Source of the DNA: Cloacibacillus sp. An23 | Lineage (GTDB): Bacteria > Synergistota > Synergistia > Synergistales > Synergistaceae | Length of the DNA: 64,000 bases | NCBI RefSeq assembly: GCF_002159945.1 | Contig: NZ_NFJQ01000001.1 | Coordinates: 124,001-188,000 of the forward strand | Reading direction: 5' to 3' | Shown: one piece after another, positions 16,814-25,172 of the stretch | How positions within the stretch are numbered: position 1 is the first letter of the stretch | Layout of the letters: every line of letters starts with the position of its first letter | Translations under genes and position numbers: made by a program | Notes under the pieces: generated by a model | What the model was told of the DNA's origin: nothing | The model's database searches: none | What the model saw: only the letters and a program-made list of their open reading frames with translations

Positions 16814-17490
16814 GTGGAATTTTCCGTGTAAAACGCCTCCGTATCTTCGCCGCAGTCGGTGCGCATGAATGACGACAGCGTTTCGTTCATTATCGACGCG
16901 TAGTCGAGCGCGGTTCGGAAGTCAAGGCCCTTTTCCATGCTCCAGCGGACGCTTTCGCCGAGAAGCGCATAGTACGGCACCATCATGCCAGTGACTGGGC
17001 CGAGTATCTCAAGCTCGCGCTCGCTCTTCACGCGCACGAGCGTACCTATCAGCGACATGAGCTCAGCGAGCGTTTCGTCGCCGCCGTAAAAAAGCAGCGG
17101 CCCCATGCGGCGCGCCGCGAAGGGCAGAGGTATGGCGCGCGCCGCGCTTTTCGCCGGGGCGTAGAGCGGAAGAGAATCCGCGAGCTTCACGCCGCCGGTG
17201 ATGTGCATGACGCGCTGGTTTGGGCGGAAGTGCAGCGCGCGTACGACTGCCTCGTGCTGCTGCGGCAGGACGCATACAAAAACTACATCTGATGCGTCGG
17301 ATGCGGCCTGGTTCGAGTCGAACACCGAAACGCGTCCAGGGAAGGCATTTTTCAGAGCGTCGGCTTTTTCGCGGTTTTTATGCACGGAGAGATTGATTTT
17401 GCCGGAGAACTCCGGAGCGGAGCAGAAGCCGCGCGCCATCGCCGACGCTATACCGCCCGTGCCGATGAAACCCAATGCCAAATCTATCAT
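16693..17490 (-). CDS. Pyrroline-5-carboxylate reductase-like protein
   Basis: NAD(P)H-binding oxidoreductase of the ProC family, 265 residues. N-terminal Rossmann motif GFIGTGGIASAMARGF, then HITGGVKL, and the C-terminal dimerisation helices with the family signature TPGGVNELG near 225 (TPGG is the ProC hallmark). The usual MPN motif is replaced by AIPLPF, so activity on P5C is likely but not certain. It sits just downstream of ornithine aminotransferase, whose product cyclises to P5C, which supports a proline-forming role. ATG at 17490; the upstream in-frame extension has no RBS. Its 3' end is the source of the repeats at 14551 and 15757. Confidence 0.78.
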   Translation of the reverse strand: MIDLALGFIGTGGIASAMARGFCSAPEFSGKINLSVHKNREKADALKNAFPGRVSVFDSNQAASDASDVVFVCVLPQQHEAVVRALHFRPNQRVMHITGGVKLADSLPLYAPAKSAARAIPLPFAARRMGPLLFYGGDETLAELMSLIGTLVRVKSERELEILGPVTGMMVPYYALLGESVRWSMEKGLDFRTALDYASIMNETLSSFMRTDCGEDTEAFYTENSTPGGVNELGLKLLRERGFYGDWREVLEKVYERYNSMGKGK

Positions 17491-17618
17491 AACAACACCG
17501 CCGTTCGATAATTTTACGGCGATTATACAACAAGCGGCCGAAGCGCATAACAGATGCGGCTCAGCAGGCGCTGCGGAACACAGCGCATATTTGTGCAGCA
17601 AAGTCTACAAACAAAGAA

Positions 17619-17639
17619 GGCGCGCCAATTTGGCGCGCC
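17619..17639 (-). terminator. Terminator after ornithine aminotransferase
   Basis: GGCGCGCC arms (17619-17626 and 17632-17639) around five bases, followed on the minus strand by TTCTTTGTTTG. It separates rocD from the P5CR-like gene. Confidence 0.55.
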
Positions 17640-17673
17640 CGACGTAAGGAAACGGAAAGGCAGGCGGATAAGC

Positions 17674-18867
17674 CTACTTGGCGAATGCTTTTTTGATGCC
17701 CTCGACGGCCTTGTCTATCTGTTCGTAGGTGATGACGATGGGCGGCGCGAAGCGTATCGTGCGCTCGTGCGTCTCCTTCGCAAGCACGCCGTTTGCGATG
17801 AGCTTCTTGACATACGGCGCGGCGCTGACAGTGAACTCTACGCCGATAAGGAGGCCTGAGCCGCGGACTTCCATTATCTCCGGATTGTCTATCTCGCGCA
17901 GCTTCTGCATGAAGTAATTGCCCTTTTCCTCGGCCTGCTTCGGATAATCGTCGCGCACGAGTATCTCCATAGCTTTGATTGAGACGGCGCAGGCGAGAGG
18001 GTTGCCGCCGAAGGTCGAGCCGTGCGTGCCTGGCGTGTAGACGCCGAGAATATCTTTGTTCGCCGCAACGGCCGATATAGGCATGATCCCTCCGCCAAGC
18101 GCCTTGCCGAGTATATACATGTCGGGAACCACATTTTCGAACTCGCACGCGAACATGCGGCCAGTGCGCGCGAAGCCGGTCTGTACTTCGTCTGCGATGA
18201 AGAGGATATTATGTTTCGTGCATATCTCGCGGACTTCCTTGAGGTAGCCCTTGGGCGGCACTATTATGCCGGCCTCGCCCTGTATCGGCTCGGCAAGGAA
18301 GGCGACGGTGTTCGGCGTGATGGCCTCTTCGAGAGCTTTGGCGTCGCCGTACTTGATGATTTTGAAGCCCGGGCAGTACGGGCCGTAGTTGATGCGCGCG
18401 TCCGGGTCGGTCGAGAAGCTTATTATGGCTATCGTGCGGCCGTGGAAGTTGTTCTCGCAGACTATTATCTCCTGCTTGCCGTTCTCGACGCCCTTTTTCT
18501 CGACGCCCCAGCGGCGCGCGGTTTTGAGCGCGGTCTCGACGGCCTCCGCCCCCGTGTTCATCGGGAGGATCATTTCCTTGCCGGTCAGCGCGCAGAGCTT
18601 CTCGTAGAAGTCGCAGAGCACGGCGTTGTGGAAGGCGCGCGAGGTGAGCGTCACCTTGTCAAGCTGCTCCTTCGCGGCCTCGACTATCTCCGGGTGGCGG
18701 TGTCCGAAGTTCAGCGCCGAGTAGGCCGAGAGCATGTCGAAGTACTCGCGCCCCTCGGGGTCGCGCACCATGACGCCTTCGCCTTCGACTATAACCACGT
18801 CCTTCGGATGATAGTTGTGAGCGCCGAGTTCGTTCGTCTTGTCGATGATCTGCTGAGTGCTGAGCAT
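17674..18867 (-). CDS. rocD: Ornithine aminotransferase (ornithine-oxo-acid transaminase)
   Basis: PLP enzyme converting ornithine and 2-oxoglutarate to glutamate semialdehyde and glutamate. 397 residues against about 401 in B. subtilis RocD. Class III aminotransferase motifs: NTGAEAVETALK near 104, FHGRTIAIISFS near 141, IADEVQTGFARTG near 225, and the Schiff-base Lys255 in ILGKALGGG; THGSTFGGNPLACA follows. Start ATG 18867 with GAGGAGG eight bases upstream; a longer frame to 18912 lacks an RBS. Neighbouring P5CR-like gene and the ornithine-racemase-like gene at 37.7 kb suggest ornithine fermentation. Confidence 0.92.
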   Translation of the reverse strand: MLSTQQIIDKTNELGAHNYHPKDVVIVEGEGVMVRDPEGREYFDMLSAYSALNFGHRHPEIVEAAKEQLDKVTLTSRAFHNAVLCDFYEKLCALTGKEMILPMNTGAEAVETALKTARRWGVEKKGVENGKQEIIVCENNFHGRTIAIISFSTDPDARINYGPYCPGFKIIKYGDAKALEEAITPNTVAFLAEPIQGEAGIIVPPKGYLKEVREICTKHNILFIADEVQTGFARTGRMFACEFENVVPDMYILGKALGGGIMPISAVAANKDILGVYTPGTHGSTFGGNPLACAVSIKAMEILVRDDYPKQAEEKGNYFMQKLREIDNPEIMEVRGSGLLIGVEFTVSAAPYVKKLIANGVLAKETHERTIRFAPPIVITYEQIDKAVEGIKKAFAK

Positions 18868-19142
18868 TGATTCGTCCTCCTCGTATAATTTTGTTTTGAA
18901 CCTAAAAACCAAATGCGTTTAATTTTTACTGCTGATACGCTTACTCTATCATTAAATCTCCGTTTTGAAAAGGGGGGAATACAAGCAAAGAGACGCCCGG
19001 CGTCGCCGGCGGCGTGCCGTTTCCGTCAGAGTTTATATTTCGGCAGAAACGAAACATAAATAAGATAAAAGTTCATTAAAACGCCGCTTCGCGCAGGTCC
19101 TGCGGCACAGCCCGCGGCTAGCGGAACGGGCGCGCCGCGGGC

Positions 19143-19172
19143 TTGACAGGCGCGGCGCGCGCCGTGTAGAAT
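19143..19172 (+). promoter_or_regulatory. Promoter of the metQ leader
   Basis: TTGACA (19143-19148), 18-bp spacer, TAGAAT (19167-19172). The gap 18868-19142 upstream has no gene; a 9-bp inverted repeat (19109-19117 with 19135-19143) abuts and overlaps the -35 and could be an operator. Transcription would begin near 19180, leaving a leader of about 300 bases before metQ. Confidence 0.75.
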
Positions 19173-19224
19173 TTTCCCGTTGTATGCGGCGCTGGGCCGA
19201 CATTTGGGGAACGGAGGAAACGTC

Positions 19225-19308
19225 ATGGCTTTTACGGATTTTTCGATGATAATGTGCATGATGATGCGCGGCTGCGGCGGCTCCTCTCCTGAATTGACCG
19301 GCGCTTAG
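19225..19308 (+). CDS. Methionine-rich 27-residue leader peptide upstream of metQ
   Basis: Sequence MAFTDFSMIMCMMMRGCGG then SSPELTGA. It has a strong RBS (GGAGG, 19213-19217, eight bases before the ATG). Six of 14 consecutive N-terminal codons are ATG, including ATG-ATA-ATG-TGC-ATG-ATG-ATG, and Cys occurs twice. It ends 19 bases before a strong terminator (19328-19362), which lies between it and metQ. This promoter/peptide/terminator/transporter order is that of amino-acid attenuation leaders such as trpL or hisL, here apparently sensing Met-tRNA charging. Too short and biased to be an enzyme. The antiterminator pairing is not proven. Confidence 0.75.
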   Translation: MAFTDFSMIMCMMMRGCGGSSPELTGA

Positions 19309-19327
19309 ATTTGGCGTTGTCGATTAA

Positions 19328-19362
19328 GGACCGGGTCCGCTTGGCGGGCCCGGTCCTTTTTT
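19328..19362 (+). terminator. Attenuator/terminator between the Met leader peptide and metQ
   Basis: 13-bp stem with one G-U pair (19328-19340 with 19344-19356), TTG loop, then six T. Very stable, and placed between the leader peptide and metQ with no other promoter evident before metQ, so readthrough should be regulated. Confidence 0.88.
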
Positions 19363-19478
19363 ATTTTCGCAATTTTGGAGGAAGTGGTGGACCGAAATTG
19401 AAATTCATGTGTTTCGCGCGTCGTTTGTCGGATTAGGCGAAGTTTCGCCTTTGGGAAATTCTATACGGAGGTTATGGT

Positions 19479-20255
19479 ATGAAAAAAATTGTTTCTGTTT
19501 TCTGCGCTCTGCTCTTTTTCGCTTCTGCGGCACAGGCCGCCGAGAAGATCGTGCTCGGAGTGACGCCCTTCCCGGCTCAGGAGATCGCGGCGGTGGCCGC
19601 CGGCGTCCTCGAAAAGCAGGGCTACGAGGTTGAAATCAAGGAGTTCACCGACTTTATCCAGCCGAACCTCGCGCTCGCGGACGGCAGTCTCGACGCGAAT
19701 TTCTTCCAGCATCTGCCCTATCTTGAAAATATGAGGAGCGAGAAGAATCTCGACATCGTGCCTCTTGTGAAGGTGCATCTGCTTCCGATAGGCATCTATT
19801 CGCATAAGGTCAAGTCTATAGCCGAGGTCGGCGAGCGCGCCGTGGTCGCGGTGCCGAACGACCCGACGAACGGCTTCCGCGCCTACAAGCTGCTCGAGCG
19901 CGAGGGGCTGCTTAAGATGAAGGACGGGATAAACCTCACGGCGCGCGACATCGTCGAGAATCCGAAGAAGCTCAAGATAATCGAGCTCGAGGCCCCGCAG
20001 CTTCCGCGCACTCTGCGCGATACGACGATCTCGGTCATAAATATGAACTTCGCGGTGGACGCCGGGCTCGACCCGTCGAAGGACGCGCTCGCGCTTGAGG
20101 ACAAGGATTCGCCCTACGCGGTGGTGCTGGCCTGCCGCGGAGAGGACAAGGACTCGCCGAAGATAAAGGCGCTCGCCGCCGCGCTCAACTCGCCCGAGGT
20201 GAAGAAGTTCATCACGGAAGAGCTCGCATCAAAGGGCGTGCTGCCGGCTTTCTAA
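19479..20255 (+). CDS. metQ: D/L-methionine ABC transporter substrate-binding protein, NlpA/MetQ family
   Basis: Periplasmic binding component for methionine. 258 residues: signal peptide 1-20 (no lipobox Cys, so probably soluble rather than a lipoprotein), then the NlpA fold with FFQHLPYL, the ligand-binding VPNDPTNGFRA near 127, and INMNFAVDAGLDPS near 186. GGAGG lies before ATG-AAA-AAA. No metN or metI accompanies it in this window, so it must share or borrow a permease elsewhere. The preceding Met-rich leader peptide and attenuator independently support methionine as its substrate. Confidence 0.9.
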   Translation: MKKIVSVFCALLFFASAAQAAEKIVLGVTPFPAQEIAAVAAGVLEKQGYEVEIKEFTDFIQPNLALADGSLDANFFQHLPYLENMRSEKNLDIVPLVKVHLLPIGIYSHKVKSIAEVGERAVVAVPNDPTNGFRAYKLLEREGLLKMKDGINLTARDIVENPKKLKIIELEAPQLPRTLRDTTISVINMNFAVDAGLDPSKDALALEDKDSPYAVVLACRGEDKDSPKIKALAAALNSPEVKKFITEELASKGVLPAF

Positions 20256-20277
20256 GCGCGCCCGCGCGCGAAATTCC

Positions 20278-20327
20278 GCGGCCTTCCGCGCAGCTCACGG
20301 CGAGCGCGGGAGGCCGCTCTTTTTTGC
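20278..20327 (+). terminator. Terminator after metQ
   Basis: 14-bp stem with one G-U pair (20278-20291 with 20304-20317) followed by TCTTTTTT. A TATAAT box at 20328-20333 directly follows and may be the -10 of the regulator gene at 20372, though no clear -35 is seen. Confidence 0.82.
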
Positions 20328-20371
20328 TATAATTTCTGTAGTAAACGCAAAATCTGCGGAAGGAGCGCGGC

Positions 20372-23300
20372 GTGATGTCTTTGAACCTTTCTTTTTTCGG
20401 CGAACCGCTGATCACCAAAGACGGCGAGGCCGTGTCGCTTCCTTTCAAAAAGGCCGAGGCCCTGCTTTTCTACCTCGCCGCCGAGAAGAGCGCGCCGAAG
20501 GAAAAAATCGCCTTTCTGCTGTGGGGCGACAAGAACGAGAAGCAGGCTGCGGGCAGCCTGCGCAATGCGCTCTGCCTGCTGCGCAGGAGTTTCCCCGGCT
20601 GCGTGGACGCAGATAAAAAAGAGATACGTCTCGCCGGCTTCACGACCGACGCTGTGATGATAGACAAGCTCGCCTCGCCTTCCGAGCCTCTGCCGCAGGA
20701 GATTTTCCGCGAGCCGCTGAGCGGCTTCGACACTCTCGACCGGCCCGAGTTCGGCGAGTGGCTCGGCGAGACGCGCGCGAAGCTGCGCGAAAGGACTGCG
20801 GCGGCGCTGCGCGACCGCATAACGGCCTGCTACGACGCCGAGGACTCCGAGAAGGCGGCGGAGGCGCTTTCCGCGCTGCTTTTCTTCGAGCCGTATGAAG
20901 AAGAGTCGGTGCTGGAGCTTATGGAGATATACCGCGACGAGGGCGTGCCGTCGAAGGCCGTCTCAGTCTACAACTCATACCGCGAAAGGCTGCGCTCCGA
21001 CCTCGGCATGGAGCCGAGCGAGCGCGCGAGAGATTTTCTGCTCACGATGGGCAGGCTCACGGACGCCGCAAAATCGCCCGGAGAATTTTTCTGCGGACGC
21101 GAACGCGAGATGCGCAGGATACTCGCCCTCGCGCAGAGCGGCGGAGAGGCCGTCGACGTGATTTTCATACACGGCGAGGGCGGCGTCGGCAAGACGGCGC
21201 TCGTCGAGCAGGCAGTGCGAACGGCGTTCGCAGGCTCGGACGTCTTCCGCGCCTCGCCGTTGTCTGTCGGCGAGAAATTTCCATACTCGTCGTGGGACGG
21301 CGTCGCCGCCGCTATGGGCGCGGCCTGCGCCGGGCGCGGCATAGAGCCGCCTGCATCCGTGCGCGCGATGCTCTCCTCAGTATTCTACGGCTTTATGGAC
21401 GGGCAGAATCCCGTGAGCGCCGCCTTCTCGCCGGAAAAGACGCCGCTTTCGGTCGGGCGCGCCCTCGCCGCCCTCGCGCAGGAGCTTTGCGCCGGCGGGC
21501 GGCCTGTGTTCATATTCGAGGACCTTCACTGGTTCGACGACAGGTCGCTCTCGACGCTGCGCGTGTTTCTCTCGGAGCTTCGAATCCCAGCGGTGATATT
21601 CATGACCGCGCGCCCCGAGAGCGCCGCGCCCGCCGCGCGCATGATATACAACATAAAGCCGCAGGCGCGCGTCAGGACGCTCGAGCTGGCGCTCGCGCCC
21701 TTCGGCGAAAAAGAGATCATGAGCTACTGCCGCTCGTTCCTGCCCGAAGAGGTCATAAGCTGCCGCGGCGAGGAATACTTCATCCGCGAGAGCGAGGGGA
21801 TGCCGCTGCTGCTCGCCGAGATGATGCGCATACTTATGGAGAACGAGAACGCCGACTGCCGCGACGGACTCAAGGGGCTCATAATGAGCCGCCTCGAGGG
21901 AATGTCCGAGGCGGAGCGGTCGCTCGTACTCGCGCTGTCGGCCTTCGGCGGCGGCGCTCAGCCCGAGGAGCTCGCGGCTGCGCTCTCCGAAAGCCTCGAA
22001 AGCACGGAAAAGACGCTCGACGCGCTCCTGCAGAAAAAAATGATACGCGAGGTAAACGACGGCGGGCGCGCCTCGATAGACTTCCTCCACGCGAACGTGC
22101 GCGACTGCCTCTACGACTCGATGCCGGCCTTCCGCAGGCGGCAGCTCCACGCGAAGATCGCCGGAGTGCTCGCCTCGCGCTGGTCGCCGCACGTCTGGAA
22201 CCCCGCGCTCAGCGCGAAGCTGCGCCACCACTACACGATGGCGGGCATGAAGATACAGGTGCTCCGGCAGAACATCTCGGAGATGCTCTTCCACATAAAC
22301 CTGAACCACATACTCTTCCCGATGATGGAAGACGCTGTGCTGCTCCAGTGCTCCGTGCCGTTCAGCAGCCGCGAGGAGACGGAGGAGAAGCTCGAGGAGA
22401 TACGCGCGACTCTCGGCGTTCTGCGCGGTTCGTGCCCCGAGGACGAAAAAGAGCTGACGGCGCTCGAAGCGTCCTATTTCGAGCTCTACGGCGGCTACCT
22501 CATAAACTGGGGAGAATACGGCAAGGGCATGACCCTCCTGTCCGGCGCGCTGAAGGTCTCCTCCGAGAACGGACTCGATGAGACCTACATACACGCTATG
22601 GAAGACATCGCGCATTACTACCTGCAGACCGACGAGGGCGAAAAGCTCAAGGAGACCGGCGAAGCTATACTCGCGCTCTCGCGCCGCATGGGCAAGGAAA
22701 ACCACGCGGGGCTCGCGCTGCGCTTCCTCGGCATGGCGAAGCAGATAGAGGGCGACTTCGACGGCGCGGAGCGGATATTCATGGAGTCAGTCAAGGTCTT
22801 TGAAGACCTCGCCCTCACGGGACGCCACTACACGCTCAACATGCTCGCGCCGAAATGCTACATCGGCGAGATGCGCCAGAGGCGCGGCGAAGCCGCCGAG
22901 GCGCTGCGGCGGTTCGAGGAATGCGTCGGAATATGCGAGGAACGCGGCCTCTTCTGGGGACGAAGCCACTTCCACGCCCACGCCGCAGACGCCGCGTTCG
23001 ACATGGGCGACCGCGCGCTCTTCGAGGCCCACGTGCGCAAGGGCGCGAAGCTCTTCGAAAGCTCGAAGGGCGGACACTGTACATCGCTGCTCTACAGCCT
23101 CAAAGCGATATGCGACGCGGACGCCGGCGACGCTGAGGCGGCGCTCGACTCGCTAAAAAAAGCCGATTTTCTCTCGGCGATAGGCAAAAAAAGCTGGCAC
23201 GCCGCGCAGTACATGGCGAAGGCGTGGGTCTCAGCCGCAGTCGCGGATGGCCGCCTGCCGGCGGAGCCCTTCTCCGCCGTCATAGACAAAGCCGCGGGCG

Positions 23301-23389
23301 ATTACGCGAAAGAAGCCGCACGCGCCTATGAAGAAATAGGCGCCTTCGGACGAAGCCGCTTCATCGAAAAAAAATTCCTAAAAGAGTAA
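20372..23389 (+). CDS. SARP/AfsR-like transcriptional activator with AAA ATPase and TPR domains
   Basis: Large 1005-residue regulator. Domains in order: OmpR-type winged helix of the DnrI/SARP class (about 1-100, with SLRNALCLLRRSF), bacterial transcriptional activation domain (about 120-235, LSALLFFEPYEEESVLELMEIY ... GMEPSERA), an AAA/STAND ATPase with Walker A GEGGVGKTA near 268-276 and Walker B VFIFEDLHWFDD near 380-390, then helical TPR-like repeats to the end. There is no C-terminal LuxR helix-turn-helix. The start is GTG 20372 or ATG 20375, both served by GGAAGGAG. The target is unknown; the aldolase gene downstream is the nearest candidate but has its own promoter. Confidence 0.85.
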   Translation: MMSLNLSFFGEPLITKDGEAVSLPFKKAEALLFYLAAEKSAPKEKIAFLLWGDKNEKQAAGSLRNALCLLRRSFPGCVDADKKEIRLAGFTTDAVMIDKLASPSEPLPQEIFREPLSGFDTLDRPEFGEWLGETRAKLRERTAAALRDRITACYDAEDSEKAAEALSALLFFEPYEEESVLELMEIYRDEGVPSKAVSVYNSYRERLRSDLGMEPSERARDFLLTMGRLTDAAKSPGEFFCGREREMRRILALAQSGGEAVDVIFIHGEGGVGKTALVEQAVRTAFAGSDVFRASPLSVGEKFPYSSWDGVAAAMGAACAGRGIEPPASVRAMLSSVFYGFMDGQNPVSAAFSPEKTPLSVGRALAALAQELCAGGRPVFIFEDLHWFDDRSLSTLRVFLSELRIPAVIFMTARPESAAPAARMIYNIKPQARVRTLELALAPFGEKEIMSYCRSFLPEEVISCRGEEYFIRESEGMPLLLAEMMRILMENENADCRDGLKGLIMSRLEGMSEAERSLVLALSAFGGGAQPEELAAALSESLESTEKTLDALLQKKMIREVNDGGRASIDFLHANVRDCLYDSMPAFRRRQLHAKIAGVLASRWSPHVWNPALSAKLRHHYTMAGMKIQVLRQNISEMLFHINLNHILFPMMEDAVLLQCSVPFSSREETEEKLEEIRATLGVLRGSCPEDEKELTALEASYFELYGGYLINWGEYGKGMTLLSGALKVSSENGLDETYIHAMEDIAHYYLQTDEGEKLKETGEAILALSRRMGKENHAGLALRFLGMAKQIEGDFDGAERIFMESVKVFEDLALTGRHYTLNMLAPKCYIGEMRQRRGEAAEALRRFEECVGICEERGLFWGRSHFHAHAADAAFDMGDRALFEAHVRKGAKLFESSKGGHCTSLLYSLKAICDADAGDAEAALDSLKKADFLSAIGKKSWHAAQYMAKAWVSAAVADGRLPAEPFSAVIDKAAGDYAKEAARAYEEIGAFGRSRFIEKKFLKE

Positions 23390-23433
23390 AAGGCCGGCGG
23401 ACCGGGATGGCTCCGCCGCCCCTCAGATTTTCT

Positions 23434-23462
23434 TTGCAATATCCATGTCTAAGGGCTAAAAT
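23434..23462 (+). promoter_or_regulatory. Promoter of the class II aldolase gene
   Basis: TTGCAA (23434-23439), 17-bp spacer, TAAAAT (23457-23462), 46 bases before the ATG. A weak GC hairpin (GGCGGA 23396-23401 with TCCGCC 23412-23417) upstream may end the regulator transcript. Confidence 0.55.
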
Positions 23463-23507
23463 AATCGGTACGGACATAAATACAAAAAACATCAGGAGGA
23501 GATTCCA

Positions 23508-24770
23508 ATGGATGTAAAGAGTAAAGCCTACCAGGAACTTCTGAAAAAACGCCCGCTCAACGTACAGGCGCGCTTCGCGAACGACGAAATGGGACTCGTC
23601 AGCGGACGCGACATCGCGGCGGCGGCGAAGAAGTGCGACTCCATCGTGCTCGCGGCCAACGCGCGTCATCCGCTCGTCGTAAAGGGCGTGCTCCGCGCGG
23701 CGAAGAAGAAAAACGCGGCCGTCCTCATCGAGCTCGCGAAATCGGAATCGACCTACTGCGGCTCCACATACGACAACCTCGCCGACTACGCGCTGAAATA
23801 CTCGGCGGAGCTGGGGCACGGCGCAGTCTTCGGACTCCACGTCGACCACTACGCGATAAAGAGCGAAGCCGACGTCCTCAAAGGCGTGGGACACCTCACG
23901 AAGATACTCAACAGCGGATTCACCTCCGTCGCCATCGACGCCTCGCACCTCGACGACTACGACAACTTCGCGGCAACCCGCGCGCTCGCCGGATGGCTGC
24001 CGCCGGAACTCGGCCTCGAAGTCGAAGTCGGAGAGATAAAGGGCCCGGGCGAGCTCTCGACCGTCGAAGAAGCCACCTACTATATCGGCGGCCTCAACGC
24101 GTGGCAGATATTCCCGGACTACCTCGCCATCTCCAACGGAAGCCTCCACGGCACATACGACCCGACGGCAGGACAGATGGAGGGCATCGACCTCAAGCGC
24201 ACAAAAGAAATAGCCGACGCGATAGCCCCCTACGGCGTCGCGATAGCGCAGCACGGCATCTCCGGCACGCCGCTCGACAAGGTCTCGACTTTCCGCAAGT
24301 ACGGCATACGCAAGGGCAACGTCGCGACGCTCTTCCAGAACGTCTACTTCGGCATCAAGATGGATCCGGACACCGGCAACGCTATAACGGAAGGCGGCAC
24401 CTACACTAAGGAAGCCGACCGCGGCATCTCCGTCGGGCTCTGGGAGAAGATAGTCGCCGCCGCCGACGAAAAAGGCATGAGCCGCAAGAGCGGGGACTAC
24501 AAAAAACTTAACCTGCCATTCTGCGACATGATCCTCGCAGAGCCGCAGCCGATAATCGACAGGATCGTCGACGAGATGGAGTGGTGGGCGGAGCGCTTCA
24601 TCACGGCCTTCGGGGCCGAAGGCACGGCGGACGCCGTAGCCGAGATAATGTCCGAGCGCCCCGACCAGAACGCCGCGCCGGACCGCAAAGTCCTCTGCGA
24701 GCGCAAAGATTTCAGAAAAGACAACGCACCCGGCAAAGGCGGCAACGACGGCAAAAACTACGACGACTAA
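23508..24770 (+). CDS. Class II fructose-bisphosphate/tagatose-type aldolase family protein
   Basis: Zinc-dependent aldolase of the FbaA/GatY family, 420 residues, longer than the usual 290-360. Seen: GLHVDHY (110-116, zinc His and catalytic Asp region), SVAIDASHLDD near 145, EVEVGEIKG near 178, SNGSLHGTYDP near 217 with a zinc His, and IAQHGISGTPLD near 246. The final 60 residues are charged and low-complexity (ERKDFRKDN ... GGNDGKNYDD). Strong RBS AGGAGGAG. The exact sugar phosphate substrate is not certain. Monocistronic, with its own promoter and terminator. Confidence 0.85.
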   Translation: MDVKSKAYQELLKKRPLNVQARFANDEMGLVSGRDIAAAAKKCDSIVLAANARHPLVVKGVLRAAKKKNAAVLIELAKSESTYCGSTYDNLADYALKYSAELGHGAVFGLHVDHYAIKSEADVLKGVGHLTKILNSGFTSVAIDASHLDDYDNFAATRALAGWLPPELGLEVEVGEIKGPGELSTVEEATYYIGGLNAWQIFPDYLAISNGSLHGTYDPTAGQMEGIDLKRTKEIADAIAPYGVAIAQHGISGTPLDKVSTFRKYGIRKGNVATLFQNVYFGIKMDPDTGNAITEGGTYTKEADRGISVGLWEKIVAAADEKGMSRKSGDYKKLNLPFCDMILAEPQPIIDRIVDEMEWWAERFITAFGAEGTADAVAEIMSERPDQNAAPDRKVLCERKDFRKDNAPGKGGNDGKNYDD

Positions 24771-24802
24771 GTAAAAACAGAGAAAATACAGCAAACACGC
24801 AA

Positions 24803-24836
24803 AAGCCCCGGGCCGTAAGGTCCGGGGCTTCCTTTG
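24803..24836 (+). terminator. Terminator after the aldolase gene
   Basis: 9-bp stem AAGCCCCGG (24803-24811) with CCGGGGCTT (24822-24830), then CCTTTG. The weak T run gives only moderate confidence; it also lies at the end of the converging toxin gene. Confidence 0.65.
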
Positions 24837-24848
24837 TGCGGCGCGGCA

Positions 24849-25172
24849 TCAAGCCGAAGCGTTTTTGAACAATTTCGGGTAATCTGCTGCTCCGTGCGCG
24901 ATGTGGTAAATCACAACTGCTTCGCCAATCAGTCGGTAAAAAACCATATACTTGCCGGCGATGACGAAACGGCAGCCGCCGGCACGAAGTTGTTCGTCAC
25001 GCGTAGGATGTCCCGAAAGCGGATAACGCGCGAGGCGTTCTACGGATTCATATATCCTGTCCGTAATTCCGCGCGCTGACAGCGGGCCGGACAACGCGAG
25101 ATGAACGCGCGCGGTTTCCTCCAGTTCCGCCTGCGCCGGCGGAAGTATCTCGACGCTATAAATCTTCGCCAT
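24849..25172 (-). CDS. RelE/ParE-family toxin of a type II toxin-antitoxin pair
   Basis: 107-residue basic protein with the RelE/ParE fold pattern: an N-terminal strand and helix (YSVEILPPAQAELEETARV), a middle YPLSGHPT, and C-terminal strands RFVIAGKYMVFYRLIGEAVVIYHIAHG. Family members cleave mRNA or poison gyrase; which one cannot be told. The start at 25172 is chosen because it begins MAKIYSVEI and overlaps the antitoxin gene by 17 bases, as is usual in such pairs; a longer in-frame version (25205) would run further into the antitoxin. Confidence 0.85.
   Translation of the reverse strand: MAKIYSVEILPPAQAELEETARVHLALSGPLSARGITDRIYESVERLARYPLSGHPTRDEQLRAGGCRFVIAGKYMVFYRLIGEAVVIYHIAHGAADYPKLFKNASA

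Noticed and set aside
19173-19478. SAM riboswitch or Met T-box upstream of metQ
   Set aside because: No S-box core or T-box sequence is present; the leader instead holds a translated Met-rich ORF and terminator.
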